Counted from the first letter of the stretch, positions 49,057 to 60,192 are shown. The stretch is 64,000 nt of DNA from AC-32 sp963766375 (GCA_963766375.1 CAVXZG010000019.1:124001-188000); one strand, 5' to 3'. Notes: generated from the sequence alone by a model not told the origin. A program made the numbers and translations.

Positions 49057-49992
49057 ATGAGCTCGACGACCGAGGCCAGCAGCGTCGCCGGGCCGCGGAA
49101 GAAGCGGCGCCGGTCGAACCTTCAGCGCAAGCAGACGCGCCTGGCCTGGCTCATGCTTCTGCCCGCGCTGGCGGCGGTCGGCTTCGTAGCGCTCTACCCG
49201 CTCGGGCAGACGATCTACTACAGCTTCACCGACCAGCAGTTCCTCGCCGGCATCGAGCCGACCAAGTGGATCGGGCTCGAGAACTACAAGGATCTGATCC
49301 ACGACACGCTCTTCCGCGACGCGGTCGTGCTGACGATCAAGTTCACGCTGATCACCGTCTTCTTCGAGTTCGTGCTCGGGATGATCATCGCGCTCACGGT
49401 CAACTCGGGCTTCAAGGGCCGAGGCGTGATGCGGGCGATGATGCTCGTCCCCTGGGCGATTCCCACGGTCGTCTCCGCGCTGATGTGGAAGTGGATGTAC
49501 AACGACCTCTACGGCGTGGTCAACGACGCGGGGGTTCGGCTCCACCTGTTCGACCACAACATCGCCTGGATCGCGCAGCCGAGCACGGCGCTCGGCGCGG
49601 CGGCCGCCAGCGACATCTGGAAGACGACGCCGTTCGTCGCCCTCCTCCTGCTCGCCGGGCTGCAGGTCATTCCGACGGAACTCTACGAAGCCGCGAAGGT
49701 GGACGGCGCGAGCGCCTGGCAGCAGTTCTGGCGCATCACGATGCCGCTGCTGCGGCCTGCGATCCTCGTCGCGCTCATCTTCCGCACCCTCGACGCGCTC
49801 CGCGTCTTCGACGTCTTCTACGTCTTCTTCGGAAACCGGCCGGACACGCAGACGATGGCGATCTTCGCTCAGGACACGATCGTCGGCACCGGTGACGTCG
49901 GGTACGGCTCGGCTGCCTGCGTGGCGATCTTCCTGATCATCGGGCTGTTCACGGTCATCTACGTGACGTTCATGCGGGTGGAGCAGCAGTGA
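49057..49992 (+). CDS. Sugar ABC transporter permease (MalF type)
   Basis: 311 residues from ATG 49057. A basic N-terminus precedes about six helices (LAWLMLLPALAAVGFVALYP first). The EAA loop that contacts the ATPase is ELYEAAKVDGASAWQQFWRI near residue 208, followed by TMPLLRPAILVALIF. Typical of the first permease in CUT1 systems. It is coupled to the second permease by GTGA at 49989-49992. Confidence 0.93.
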   Translation: MSSTTEASSVAGPRKKRRRSNLQRKQTRLAWLMLLPALAAVGFVALYPLGQTIYYSFTDQQFLAGIEPTKWIGLENYKDLIHDTLFRDAVVLTIKFTLITVFFEFVLGMIIALTVNSGFKGRGVMRAMMLVPWAIPTVVSALMWKWMYNDLYGVVNDAGVRLHLFDHNIAWIAQPSTALGAAAASDIWKTTPFVALLLLAGLQVIPTELYEAAKVDGASAWQQFWRITMPLLRPAILVALIFRTLDALRVFDVFYVFFGNRPDTQTMAIFAQDTIVGTGDVGYGSAACVAIFLIIGLFTVIYVTFMRVEQQ

Positions 49993-50894
49993 CGGCGGCC
50001 GCCGAAGCGACCACCGAAGCCCGCGTTGCCGGGAAGGTGCGGGTTCACAAGCCGCTACGGAAGCGGCTGTCCCGGCTGCCCTTCTACCTGCTGATCGCCG
50101 CGATCTTCGTGTACACGATCTTCCCGTTCTACTGGGCGATCCGCTCGTCGCTCACGCCTGACGGTGACCTGTTCGCCACGCCCCTCCAGTACTTCCCGAA
50201 CAACCCGACGCTCGCGCACTACCGCGAGGTGCTGAGCAGCGGGGACTTCCAGCGCGCGCTGCTGAACTCGACGATCGTCGCCGGCTCGGTGACGCTGATC
50301 TCGCTCGTGCTCGGGGCCGTGGCGAGCTACGCGCTCGGGCGCTTCCGCTTCCGGGGACGGTCATTCGCGATGTACCTGATGCTCTCGATGACGATCTTCC
50401 CGCAGATCGCGATTCTGGGCGCGCTCTTCACGTTGATCAACGACTTCGGGCTCTACAACACCCTGCCTGCGCTGATCTTCAGCGACCTGATCCTCACGCT
50501 CCCCTTCACCGTCTGGGTGCTGACGAGCTTCATGGCCGCCTTGCCGAAGGATCTCGAGGAGGCGGCCTACGTCGACGGCGCCACGCCGTTGCAGGTCTTC
50601 TACAAGGTGCTGCTGCCGCTGATCGCCCCGGGCCTCGTCACCACCGGCCTGCTGGCCTTCATCACCGCCTGGAACGAGTACCTGTACGCGCTCTCGTTCA
50701 CCCAGGATCCCGAGCACCACACGGTGACGGTCGCGATCACCTCCTTCACCTCGGGCAAAGGCCTCACCTTCGAGCAGCCGTGGGGGCAGATCATGGCCGC
50801 CACGGTCGTGGTCACGATTCCGCTGATCGTGTTGACGCTGATCCTGCAGCGCAGGATCCTGGCGGGCCTGACCGCCGGTGCGGTCAAGGGCTAA
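49989..50894 (+). CDS. Sugar ABC transporter permease (MalG type)
   Basis: 301 residues from GTG 49989. Six helices, beginning LPFYLLIAAIFVYTIFPFYW, and the EAA loop DLEEAAYVDGATPLQVFYKV near residue 188, then LLPLIAPGLVTTGLLAFITA and WNEYLYALSF, the family hallmark of MalG-like proteins. It ends about 10 bases before the converging ATPase gene. Confidence 0.93.
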   Translation: MTAAAEATTEARVAGKVRVHKPLRKRLSRLPFYLLIAAIFVYTIFPFYWAIRSSLTPDGDLFATPLQYFPNNPTLAHYREVLSSGDFQRALLNSTIVAGSVTLISLVLGAVASYALGRFRFRGRSFAMYLMLSMTIFPQIAILGALFTLINDFGLYNTLPALIFSDLILTLPFTVWVLTSFMAALPKDLEEAAYVDGATPLQVFYKVLLPLIAPGLVTTGLLAFITAWNEYLYALSFTQDPEHHTVTVAITSFTSGKGLTFEQPWGQIMAATVVVTIPLIVLTLILQRRILAGLTAGAVKG

Positions 50895-50904
50895 GGCCCC
50901 TGAT

Positions 50905-52083
<1,179 letters not shown>

Positions 52084-52087
52084 GGCG

Positions 52088-53504
52088 CTAGTTTCTCACG
52101 ATTACGGCTGCGTGCGGGGGAAGATGCTGGCCGGGGTGGGTGGAGAGCACCACTTCGCCCTGCGGCGCCGACCGCTGCTCCGCGGTCGTGTTGACCGCGA
52201 TCGTGTGCTCCCCCCGCTCGTACGCCACCACGCCCGGCCTCCGCGTCGAGCAGCCGGAAGCCCTCGCCGAGCTCGCGCCGCAGCTCGATCAGCCGCCGGT
52301 ACAGGCTCAGCAGCGAGGCGGGGTCGTCTCGCTGGGCCTCGACGCTTCGCTCCTGCGGGTCGACCGGGATCAGCCACGGTTCGCCGGTGGTGAAGCCGCC
52401 TGTCGGGCTCGAGTCCCACTGCATCGGATGGCGCATCCCGTCGCGGCCGGCCCGGTCGTAGGGCGGGTCGGCGCCGGGCCCGTTGGCGAGGCCGATCTCG
52501 TCGCCCTGGTAGACGAAGGAGACGCCTGGCAGCGTGAGCAGGAGCAGAGCCGCGGCCCGCACGTTCTCGGGACCGACGCGCGTCGCGAGCCGGTCGAAGT
52601 CGTGGTTCGACATCACCCAGGCGACCCGCTCGAGCTTCGCCGCCGGCTCGATCGCCGCGCGCAGGCGCTCCGCGTCCCAGGGTGAGAAGAGGAACTCGAA
52701 CGCGAACACGAGGTCGAGCACCTCGAGGTAGCGCGGGTAGTCGCTCACCGGGCGGAAGACCTCGCCGACCAGCAACGCGTCGCCCGCGGCCTCTCGGATC
52801 GCGCGGAGCGCATCGATTGCCTCCGGCCGGTTGCCGGAGTAGAGGGGCTCGAGCTTCGCCTCGTCCTCGCGCAGCGGCAGCGGGAACGGCTCGGTCGCGG
52901 GCGGGTTGTCGCGCAGTTGGTCGTCCTTGACGAGCCGGTCGATCGCGTCCAGGCGAAAGCCGTCCGCGCCGCGGCCGCGCCAGAAGCGCACGACGCCCTG
53001 CATCGCCTCGACCACCTCCGGGTTGCGCCAGTTGAGGTCGGGCTGCTCCGGGTAGAACGAGTGCAGGTACCAGCGGCCGCTCTGCTCGTCGCGGCTCCAG
53101 GCCGAACCGCCGAAGGCAGCGACCCAGTTGTTCGGCGGCCCGTCGACCGGCGACCAGATGTACCAGTCCGGATGCTCTCGGAACCAGGGGTGCTCGATCG
53201 AGGTGTGGCACAGAATCAGGTCGAGCAAGACGCGGAGCCCGCGCTCCCGCGCAGCCTCGACGAGCCCGTCGAAGTCCTCGAGCGAGCCCAGCTGAGGGTC
53301 GACCGCCGTGTAGTCCGAGACGTCGTAGCCGAAGTCGGCCAGCGGCGAGGGGTAGATCGGCGAGAGCCAGAAGGCGTCCACGCCGAGCCAGGCCACGTGA
53401 TCGAGCCGCTCGGTGATCCCCCGGAGGTCGCCGACGCCGTCCCCATCGGAATCCTGGAAGGAGCGGGGATAGATCTGGTAGACCACTGCGTCGCGCCACC
53501 ACAT
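52088..53504 (-). CDS. GH13 alpha-glucosidase (oligo-1,6-/alpha-glucosidase type), C-terminal frameshift
   Basis: From ATG 53504: AVVYQIYPRSFQDSDGDGVG, LGVDAFWLSPIYPSPLADFG near residue 40, nucleophile Asp in ADGFRLDAIDRLVKDD near 193, acid/base Glu in LLVGEVFRPVSDYP near 255, and the third acid in VMSNHDFDRLATRVG near 308. Near 52233 the frame shifts; dropping one base gives AEAGVVAYERGEHTIAVNTT and HAAVIVRN with TAG 52088-52090. The repaired protein has ~471 residues. It should cleave imported maltose-like sugars. Product specificity needs assay. Confidence 0.88.
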
Positions 53505-53580
53505 GGCGTCGGCAGAATAAAGCCGTCCCAGGGGTAAGATCGACGCTGCCGAGTCCCCGTCCGAGGAGGAGCCGCCGCAG

Positions 53581-55630
53581 ATGTCCACCGAGCCCGGAAA
53601 GATCCGCAACGTCGCCGTCACCGGCCACCGCGGGACGGGTAAGACCTCGCTCGTCGAGGCGATGCTCTTCCAGGCCGGTGCGATCAACCGGCTCGGCACC
53701 GTCGAGCAGGGGTCAACGACCTCCGACTGGGACGAGGACGAGCAGCGCCGGCAGATGTCGCTTGCCTCTTCCCTCTGCCACCTCGAGTGGCAGGGCCGCA
53801 AGATCAACCTGATCGACGCCCCCGGAGACGCAGGCTTCTCCGGCGACACGATCGCGGCGCTGCGCGTGGTCGAGGGCGCGCTGATCACCGCGAGCGCTGT
53901 CATGGGCGTCGAGGTGCAGACAACCCGGGTCTGGGATCGCGCCGAGCAGCTCGAGCTGCCACGCCTCGTGTTCGTGAACATGCTCGACCGCGAGCGCGCC
54001 GACTTCTACCGCGCACTCGACCACTTCCGCTCGCAGCTCTCCGAGCGCTGCGTGGCGGTCCACCTTCCGATCGGCAGCGAGCACGAGCTGACCGGGATCG
54101 TCGACCTCCTGCACATGACCGCGTACACGAGCCCGGAAGGCGAACGCGAGGCCGCCGCCGGCGAGATTCCCGCCGAGCTCGCCGACGAGGTCGAGCGCTA
54201 CCGCACGCAGTTGCTCGACTCGGTCGTCGAGACCGACGAGGGCCTGATGGAGCGCTACCTCGAGGGCGAGGAGCTCGGCACCGAGGAGGTGGCGAAGGCG
54301 CTCAAGGACGCGGTCACGCGCGGCGAGCTGTTCCCGGTCGCCTGCGGGGTGGCCACGAAGAACCTGGGTACGACGGCGCTGCTCGACCTGCTCGTCGAGG
54401 GCGTCCCGTCCCCGGCGAAGCGTCCGCCTGCGATCGACGTGGACGGCGCGGGCACCGCGGCCTTCGTCTTCAAGACCGTCGCCGATCCATTCGCCGGTCG
54501 CATCAATCTCTTCCGCGTTCTCTCCGGCACGCTCGACTCCGACTCGACCGTCGTCAACTCGCGCAACCGCGCCAAGGAGCGCGTCGGCCAGCTGCTGGCG
54601 CTCCAGGGCAAGGAGCACGAGCAGGCGAAGGAATTCAGCGCCGGCGACATCGGCGCCGTCGCGAAGCTCAAGGAGACGACGACCGGCGACCTGCTGCTCG
54701 ACTCCGAGCGCGGCGATCGAGCCGCCGGAGCTCGAGTTCCCCGAGCCGGTGATGAGCTTCGCCGTGACGCCTGTGGCCAAGGGCGACGAAGAGAAGGTCG
54801 CGAGCTCGCTGCGCCGCCTCGCCGAGGAGGACCCGACGCTCGTCCTGCGCCGCGACCCGCAGACCGGCGATCAGCTCCTCTCCGGGATGAGCCAGATCCA
54901 CGTCGAGGTCGCGGTCGACCGGCTCAAGCGGCGCTTTGGGGTGGACGTCGAGCTGCACCAGCCGCACGTGCCCTACCTCGAGACGATCCGCAAGGAGTCG
55001 CGCGCCCGGCACCGCTACAAGAAGCAGACGGGCGGGCGCGGCCAGTTCGGCGACTGCGAGATCGTGCTGGAGCCGCTCCCCGAGCGCGAGGGCTACGAGT
55101 TCGTGGACGAGATCGTCGGCGGTGTGATCCAGCAGGGCTTCCGGCCGGCCGTGGACAAGGGGATCCAGGAGGCGATGCAGCACGGCGAGCTCGCGGGAGC
55201 CCCGGTTCAGGGCGTGCGCGTCCGGCTGGTGGACGGCCAGCAGCACAACGTGGACTCCTCCGAGATGGCGTTCAAGATCGCCGGCTCGATGGCGTTCAAG
55301 GACGCCTACGCGAAGGCCGATCCGGTGTTGCTCGAGCCGATCATGGAGCTCGAGGTGAGCGTGCCCGAGGATGCCGTGGGTGCCGTCAACGGCGACCTCA
55401 ACTCACGCCGGGGGCGACTGCAGGGCATGGAGCCGCGCGGCGGGATGACCTCGATCAAGGCCGAGGTGCCGATGGCGGAGATCCTCACCTATGCCCAGGC
55501 GCTGACCTCGCTCACGGGCGGGCGCGGCGACTACCACATGCATTTCCTGCGCTACGAGGAGGTTCCGTCGCACATCGCCCAGAAGATCATCGACGAGACG
55601 AAGAGCGAGCTCGAGGAGGCTAGGGTCTAG
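53581..55630 (+). CDS. Elongation factor G paralogue (FusA2-like translational GTPase), one frameshift
   Basis: From ATG 53581, with GAGGAGGAG upstream. G1 is VTGHRGTGKTSLVEAML, G3 is NLIDAPGDAGF (Asp where canonical EF-G has the catalytic His of DTPGH), and G4 is FVNMLDRE (canonical NKMD altered). After 54711 the frame shifts by one G; deleting it gives SERAIEPPELEFPEPV and the EF-G domains III-V (SQIHVEVAVDRLKRRFG, TGGRGQFGDCEIVLEPL, RRGRLQGMEPRGG) to TAG 55630. Such second EF-Gs are common in actinobacteria and their role is uncertain. It diverges from the glucosidase gene. Confidence 0.88.
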
Positions 55631-55657
55631 GGCGATGCGCATCTCACGCCCCAGACC

Positions 55658-56251
55658 GTGACGGCGTCGCGCACGTGCGCGATCTGCGAGCGGACGCTGC
55701 TCGTCGGGGAGCGTGCGGTGCGCTACTCACCCGACGGCGAGAACTTCGTCGACGTCTGCCCCCTCTGCCTGGAGACCGCCGTGGATCACGGCTGGCTGAA
55801 GGAGGGAAGCCCCACGAGCCCGGTGATGGCGGAGCCCCGGCGCAAGCGGCTCGGAGGCCTGGGCTCGCTCTTCGAGTCGCGCAAGCCGCAGGTCGCGCCG
55901 GTGGTGGACGAGCCGATCCTGCGCCGGCTCTCCGAGCCCGAGCTGGCGATGGTTGAGGCCGCCGACCTCTTCAACGAGAGCGCCTTCCGGCGCACGATCG
56001 CCGGCATCGCCAAGAGCCTCGGGGCGCCGAAGGCGTCGATCGTGCCCCTCTCGGGAACCAACAGCGAAGTCGTCCTCACCGTCGCCTGGGACATCTCGTG
56101 GTACCAGTACCGGATCACGCCGGACTCCGGCCAGCCCGTGCGCCTGGCCGAGCGAGGCCACGAGCCGCGCGAGCTCGAGACGCTCTTCACCGGGTGGAAC
56201 GCGAGACTGACCGAGGACGGACGGATCACCCCGGAGATCTCCCCCGTCTAG
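55658..56251 (+). CDS. Zinc-ribbon hypothetical protein
   Basis: 197 residues from GTG 55658. An N-terminal zinc finger CAICERTLLVGERAVRY...CPLCLE (two CxxC) is followed by a basic linker and a C-terminal alpha/beta domain (~100-190) with NESAFRRTIAGIAKSLGAPK, SIVPLSGTNSEVVLTVAWDI and SWYQYRITPDSGQPV. No known family assigned. The zinc finger hints at nucleic-acid or protein binding. It follows the EF-G paralogue by 27 bases. Confidence 0.75.
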   Translation: MTASRTCAICERTLLVGERAVRYSPDGENFVDVCPLCLETAVDHGWLKEGSPTSPVMAEPRRKRLGGLGSLFESRKPQVAPVVDEPILRRLSEPELAMVEAADLFNESAFRRTIAGIAKSLGAPKASIVPLSGTNSEVVLTVAWDISWYQYRITPDSGQPVRLAERGHEPRELETLFTGWNARLTEDGRITPEISPV

Positions 56252-56304
56252 CCTCGCGTCCCGAGGGTGGCGCCAACCTCGGACGCACCTACAATCCGAG
56301 CACC

Positions 56305-56517
56305 ATGATCTATTGCGTCATTCCGCGCGAGCTCGAGGACGAGCTCTACGCCAAGATGGTCGAGTACTACAAGGACAACCCGCACGTGACCGTCATCATC
56401 GACCGCCGCGAGGGCGACGATCGGCGCTCGGGCCGGGACAAGGGCGGGAAGCGCGAGATCCGCGACCGCCGGCAGGGCACGGGCGCCGGGCACGTTCCCC
56501 AGCACGGACCCGCCTGA
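56305..56517 (+). CDS. Small charged hypothetical protein
   Basis: 70 residues from ATG 56305. A short alpha/beta half (MIYCVIPRELEDELYAKMVE, then YYKDNPHVTVIIDRREG) is followed by a highly charged Asp/Arg/Gly tail. I have no family for it, but codon structure and its N-terminal fold look genuine. It ends 14 bases before the aldehyde dehydrogenase start. Confidence 0.7.
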   Translation: MIYCVIPRELEDELYAKMVEYYKDNPHVTVIIDRREGDDRRSGRDKGGKREIRDRRQGTGAGHVPQHGPA

Positions 56518-56531
56518 CTAGAATCGCCGCC

Positions 56532-58031
56532 GTGGCAACCGCGGCGACCAAGACGTTCAAGAACTTCATCGGGGGCGAGTGGGTGGACGCCGCCTCCGGC
56601 GAGACCTTCGAGACGACGAGCCCGGCTACCGGCGAGACGCTCGGCGTCTTCCCGCGCTCGAGCGCCGAGGACGTCGATCGCGCCGTCGAGGCCGCGAAGG
56701 CCGCCTTCGAGGACTGGCGCCTGACCCCGGCGCCGAAGCGAGGCGAGATCCTCTTCCGCTTCGGCCAGCTGCTCGCCGAGCACAAGGACGAGGTCGCCGA
56801 GCTGATGGCGCGCGAGATGGGCAAGGTCATCCCCGAAGCCGCGGGCGACGTCCAGGAAGCGATCGACATGAGCTTCTACATGGGCGGCGAGGGTCGGCGG
56901 CTCTTCGGCCAGACCACGCCCTCGGAGCTGCGCGACAAGTTCAACATGAGCATCCGCCAGCCGATCGGGGTCGTCGGCGTGATCACGCCCTGGAACTTCC
57001 CGATCGCGATCCCCTCCTGGAAGATCGCGCCCGCGCTGGTCTGCGGCAACACCGTCGTCTTCAAGCCCGCGACCGACACGCCGCTCCTGGGCGAGCGCTT
57101 CGTCGAGCTGCTCGTCGAGGCGGGCGTGCCCGCCGGCGTGATCAACATCGTCCACGGGGGCGGCGGAGAGGTCGGCGACCGGCTCGTGCGCCATCCCGAC
57201 GTCCCGGTGATCACGCTGACGGGCTCGCGCGAGACCGGCGTCGAGGTGATGCGCAACGCGGCAGACCACCTCAAGCACATCCACCTCGAGCTCGGTGGCA
57301 AGAACGCGATCATCGTCCTCGACGACGCCGACCTGGATCTCGCGGTGGAGGGGATCATCTGGTCGGCCTTCGGCACCTCCGGTCAGCGCTGCACCGCCGC
57401 CTCGCGGGTGATCGTGCAAGCGGGGGCCTACGACGAGCTCCAGAAGCGCCTCGTTGCGGCAGCCGAGAAGCTGCGCCTCGGCCCAGGCTGGGAAGAGGGC
57501 GTGGACGTCGGCCCCGTGATCAACCAGCGCGCGCTCGACAAGATCCACTCCTACACGGAGATCGGCGTGGACGAGGGCGCGAAGCTCCTCACCGGCGGCG
57601 AGGTCGCGGAGGGCAACGGCCTGAGCGACGGCTTCTTCTACCGGCCCACGATCTTCGGCGACGTCGACCCCCAGATGCGCGTCGCCCAGGAGGAGATCTT
57701 CGGCCCGACGACGGCGCTCATCCGCGTGCGCGACGTGGACGAGGCGATCCGCGTCTCGAACGGGATCGAGTTCGGCCTCTCGTCCTCGATCTTCACGCGA
57801 GACGTGAACACCGCCTTCCGCGCGATGCGCGACCTCGAGGCCGGGATCACCTACATCAACGCCGGGACGATCGGCGCCGAAGTGCACCTCCCGTTCGGCG
57901 GCACGAAGGGCACCGGCAACGGCCACCGCGAGGCGGGGCAGGCCGCTCTGGACGTCTTCACCGAGTGGAAGTCGATCTACGTCGACTACTCGGGGAAGCT
58001 CCAGAAGGCCCAGATCGATACAGAACCCTGA
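56532..58031 (+). CDS. NAD(P)-dependent aldehyde dehydrogenase
   Basis: 499 residues from GTG 56532. Family motifs: NFIGGEWVDAASGETFETTS, GVVGVITPWNFPIAIPSWKI near residue 150, LTGSRETGVEVMRNAADH near 230, the general-base Glu in HLELGGKNAIIVLDDADL near 255, and the catalytic Cys in FGTSGQRCTAASRVIV near 289, then EEIFGPTTALIRV and LPFGGTKGTGNGHREAG. The FGTSGQRCTAASR context is like ALDH7/2-oxoglutarate-semialdehyde-type enzymes. Substrate unassigned. Confidence 0.93.
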   Translation: MATAATKTFKNFIGGEWVDAASGETFETTSPATGETLGVFPRSSAEDVDRAVEAAKAAFEDWRLTPAPKRGEILFRFGQLLAEHKDEVAELMAREMGKVIPEAAGDVQEAIDMSFYMGGEGRRLFGQTTPSELRDKFNMSIRQPIGVVGVITPWNFPIAIPSWKIAPALVCGNTVVFKPATDTPLLGERFVELLVEAGVPAGVINIVHGGGGEVGDRLVRHPDVPVITLTGSRETGVEVMRNAADHLKHIHLELGGKNAIIVLDDADLDLAVEGIIWSAFGTSGQRCTAASRVIVQAGAYDELQKRLVAAAEKLRLGPGWEEGVDVGPVINQRALDKIHSYTEIGVDEGAKLLTGGEVAEGNGLSDGFFYRPTIFGDVDPQMRVAQEEIFGPTTALIRVRDVDEAIRVSNGIEFGLSSSIFTRDVNTAFRAMRDLEAGITYINAGTIGAEVHLPFGGTKGTGNGHREAGQAALDVFTEWKSIYVDYSGKLQKAQIDTEP

Positions 58032-58057
58032 TTCCTCGCTAACAACCGCGGCGGAGA

Positions 58058-58946
58058 ATGAATTTCGTGACCAGGGTCTCTGTAGTCCTAGCTGTCGCCG
58101 CGGTCTGCGCAGCGGGCGGGTCGGCAGCGCCGGCTCCGACCGGCAAGATCGTCTTCTCCAGCGCGAGCGGGGTCGGCGGTAAGACCCAGATCTGGGTCAT
58201 GAACGCCAACGGGAGCCGCCGCCATTCCCTCAGCCCCGCCACGGTGTATGAGGAAGGCCCGGCGCTCTCACGTGATGGCAGGCGAATCGCCTTCGGCAGG
58301 CGCGGTGAGATCTACGTGATGAGCTCCTCGGGCTCGAACGTTCATCGCCTGACGTTCAGCCCGGCGCAGGAGGGCGCACCCGCCTGGTCTTCCGACGGGC
58401 GCTGGATCGCCTACTCGTCCTACCGCTCCGGCAAGTCGGACATCTGGAAGATGCGCTCCGACGGAAGCGCAAAGACGCGCCTCACGCGCACCGCGTCTCT
58501 CGAGGACGTGCCCGACTGGTCGCCCGACGGGCGGCGGATCGTCTATGCAGGCCCGCAGGCTCGGATCTGGGTGATGAAGGCCGACGGTTCGGAGCAGCAT
58601 CCGCTGACCAGGAACGCTCTCGGCGGCGGAGTGGCCTGGGCCCCCGCTTGGTCGCCGCGAGGGACGCTGATCGCTTACGAGTTCAGCGGTGGCACGAGCC
58701 CGGTCGAACCCAACCAACGAGATCTGGCTGATGAACGCGGATGGCTCGCACCCGGTGCGGCTGACGAACAACCAGCTCGAGGACGGCCAGCCGACCTGGT
58801 CGCCGGACGGTCGCTGGCTCGCCTTCGCGAGCGCCCGCCCTCACCCAGGCCCACTCCACCTCTGGGTGATGCACCCGAACGGCAAGGGCCTGCACCGAGT
58901 GAGCTCCTCGGCCGCCGAGGAGTACCAGCCATCCTGGTCTAGGTAG
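58058..58946 (+). CDS. Secreted TolB-like beta-propeller protein (second copy), one frameshift
   Basis: From ATG 58058 a signal peptide (VSVVLAVAAVCAAGGSAAPA) is followed by PD40 blades: IWVMNANGSRRHSLSPATV, AWSSDGRWIAYSSYRSG, DWSPDGRRIVYAG, AWSPRGTLIAYEF. A base excess near 58712 breaks the frame; deletion of one A gives PVEPTNEIWLMNADGSHPVR and further blades TWSPDGRWLAFASA to TAG 58946. About 295 residues when repaired. Related in architecture to the gene at 38052. No catalytic residues seen. Confidence 0.82.
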
Positions 58947-58973
58947 ACGTCAGGACGTCTATGGTCCGGAGCC

Positions 58974-59300
58974 GTGAACCGCAAGCTCGTCGTCTTCGTG
59001 CCCCGAGAGGCGCTCGACCCCGTCCGCGAGGCGCTGTTCTCGGCCGGCGCCGGCCGGATCGGCGACTACGAGCGCTGCTCGTGGTACACCGAGGGGACCG
59101 GGACGTTCCAGGGCGGGCTGTCGACGACACCTAGCGTGGGACGGCGAGGGGCCGATCAAAGGGTCGCCGAGCTTCGTCTGGAAACGGTCTATCCGGTCGA
59201 GCGGGAGGCGGAGGTGATCGAGGCAATGCGGACCGCACATCCGTATGAAGAGCCCGCCTTCGACCTCTACGAGCTGGTCGAGAAGCCGGGGGCGAGCTGA
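58974..59300 (+). CDS. Stand-alone YqfO/NIF3 insert-domain protein
   Basis: 108 residues from GTG 58974. KLVVFVPREALDPVREALFS, AGAGRIGDYERCSWYTEGTG, TFQGG, then RVAELRLETVYPVEREAEVI and MRTAHPYEEPAFDLYEL match the CutA1-like domain inserted in long NIF3/YqfO proteins. Here it stands alone without the dinuclear metal NIF3 halves. Function unknown. Its TGA overlaps the proposed CTG start of the RNase HI gene. Confidence 0.8.
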   Translation: MNRKLVVFVPREALDPVREALFSAGAGRIGDYERCSWYTEGTGTFQGGLSTTPSVGRRGADQRVAELRLETVYPVEREAEVIEAMRTAHPYEEPAFDLYELVEKPGAS

Positions 59301-59698
59301 AGGCGAAGCTCTCGACCGACGGCGGCTCGCGCGGGAACCCGGGCCCCGCCGCCTACGGCTACGTGCTCGAGGCCGACGACGGCACCGTGCTGGATGCGCG
59401 CGGCGAGACGATCGGCGTCGCCACCAACAACGTCGCCGAGTACAGCGCTCTGATCGCCGGGCTCCAGGCGGCGCTGGAGCGGGAAGTGGGCGAGGTCGAG
59501 GTCGTCTCCGACTCCGAGCTCCTCGTCAAGCAGATGCGGGGGGAGTACAAAGTCAAGAACGAGGCTCTGCGCGAGCTCGTCGACGAGGCAGAGGCGCTGG
59601 CGCGCAGGATCGGCAAGGTCACGTACACCGCCGTGCGCCGCGAGCACAACGAGCTTGCCGACCGCCTCGTCAACGAAGCGCTGGATTCAGCCGCCTGA
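59297..59698 (+). CDS. rnhA: Ribonuclease HI family protein (likely CTG start)
   Basis: The first residues needed for the fold are KLSTDGGSRGNPGPAAYGYV, which carry the first catalytic Asp. They lie upstream of any ATG, GTG or TTG in this frame back to the previous gene. CTG at 59297 follows a G-rich Shine-Dalgarno-like stretch (GGGGGCGAG) and overlaps the preceding TGA (CTGA). Other catalytic acids: NNVAEYSALIAGLQAALE, VVSDSELLVKQMRGEY, and ELADRLVNEALD. It degrades RNA in RNA/DNA hybrids. 133 residues with this start. Confidence 0.85.
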   Translation: MKAKLSTDGGSRGNPGPAAYGYVLEADDGTVLDARGETIGVATNNVAEYSALIAGLQAALEREVGEVEVVSDSELLVKQMRGEYKVKNEALRELVDEAEALARRIGKVTYTAVRREHNELADRLVNEALDSAA

Positions 59699-59723
59699 GG
59701 TCGCGGCTATACTTTTCGCCTTC

Positions 59724-59797
59724 GCGGATGTAGCTCAGTTGGCTAGAGCGTCTGCTTGCCATGCAGAAGGTCGTGGGTTCGAATCCCATCATCCGCT
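59724..59797 (+). tRNA. tRNA-Gly (anticodon GCC)
   Basis: Acceptor GCGGATG/CATCCGC, D arm GCTCAGTTGGCTAGAGC, anticodon stem TCTGC/GCAGA with loop TTGCCAT (anticodon GCC), T arm GTGGG-TTCGAAT-CCCAT region, discriminator T. No CCA tail is encoded. It marks the boundary between the conserved part and the accessory surface region. Confidence 0.95.
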
Positions 59798-59971
59798 TCG
59801 AGAGGAACCCCCTGCACAAGGCGCGGTTCTCTCGCTTGGCGGGCCGTAGCTGAAACACGCTGCGCGGGCCGAAAGTCAGCATCTAGTCAGCGTTGGACTC
59901 CGGGCGGTGACGCCTAGCGCGGGGCGCTGTTCCACCTGGGGCCACGATTAGCGGGGGTCTGCCACTCCCTC

Positions 59972-59998
59972 AGTGCGTCAATTCAGATCGGACGCACT
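59972..59998. repeat. Inverted repeat downstream of tRNA-Gly
   Basis: AGTGCGTC (59972-59979) and GACGCACT (59991-59998) are perfect 8-base inverted copies with an 11-base spacer. Could be a terminator stem for the tRNA transcript or a protein site; no T run follows. Confidence 0.45.
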
Positions 59999-60192
59999 TG
60001 CTCCCTAGCGATTCCTACCGCAGCTTCGGCCTTTGGCCGGGTGTAGCGAAAGGGAACCGACCGGCCTTCAGCAGAAGGCGGAAAACGGTCGTACGTGAGC
60101 TATCCAAGCTGCCGGCATGGGCACGTCTCCAACCCTTTCGCGAAAAGTGGGGTATGCCGACTCGGCCTCAGTGGACCGCAGACGCTTACTCT

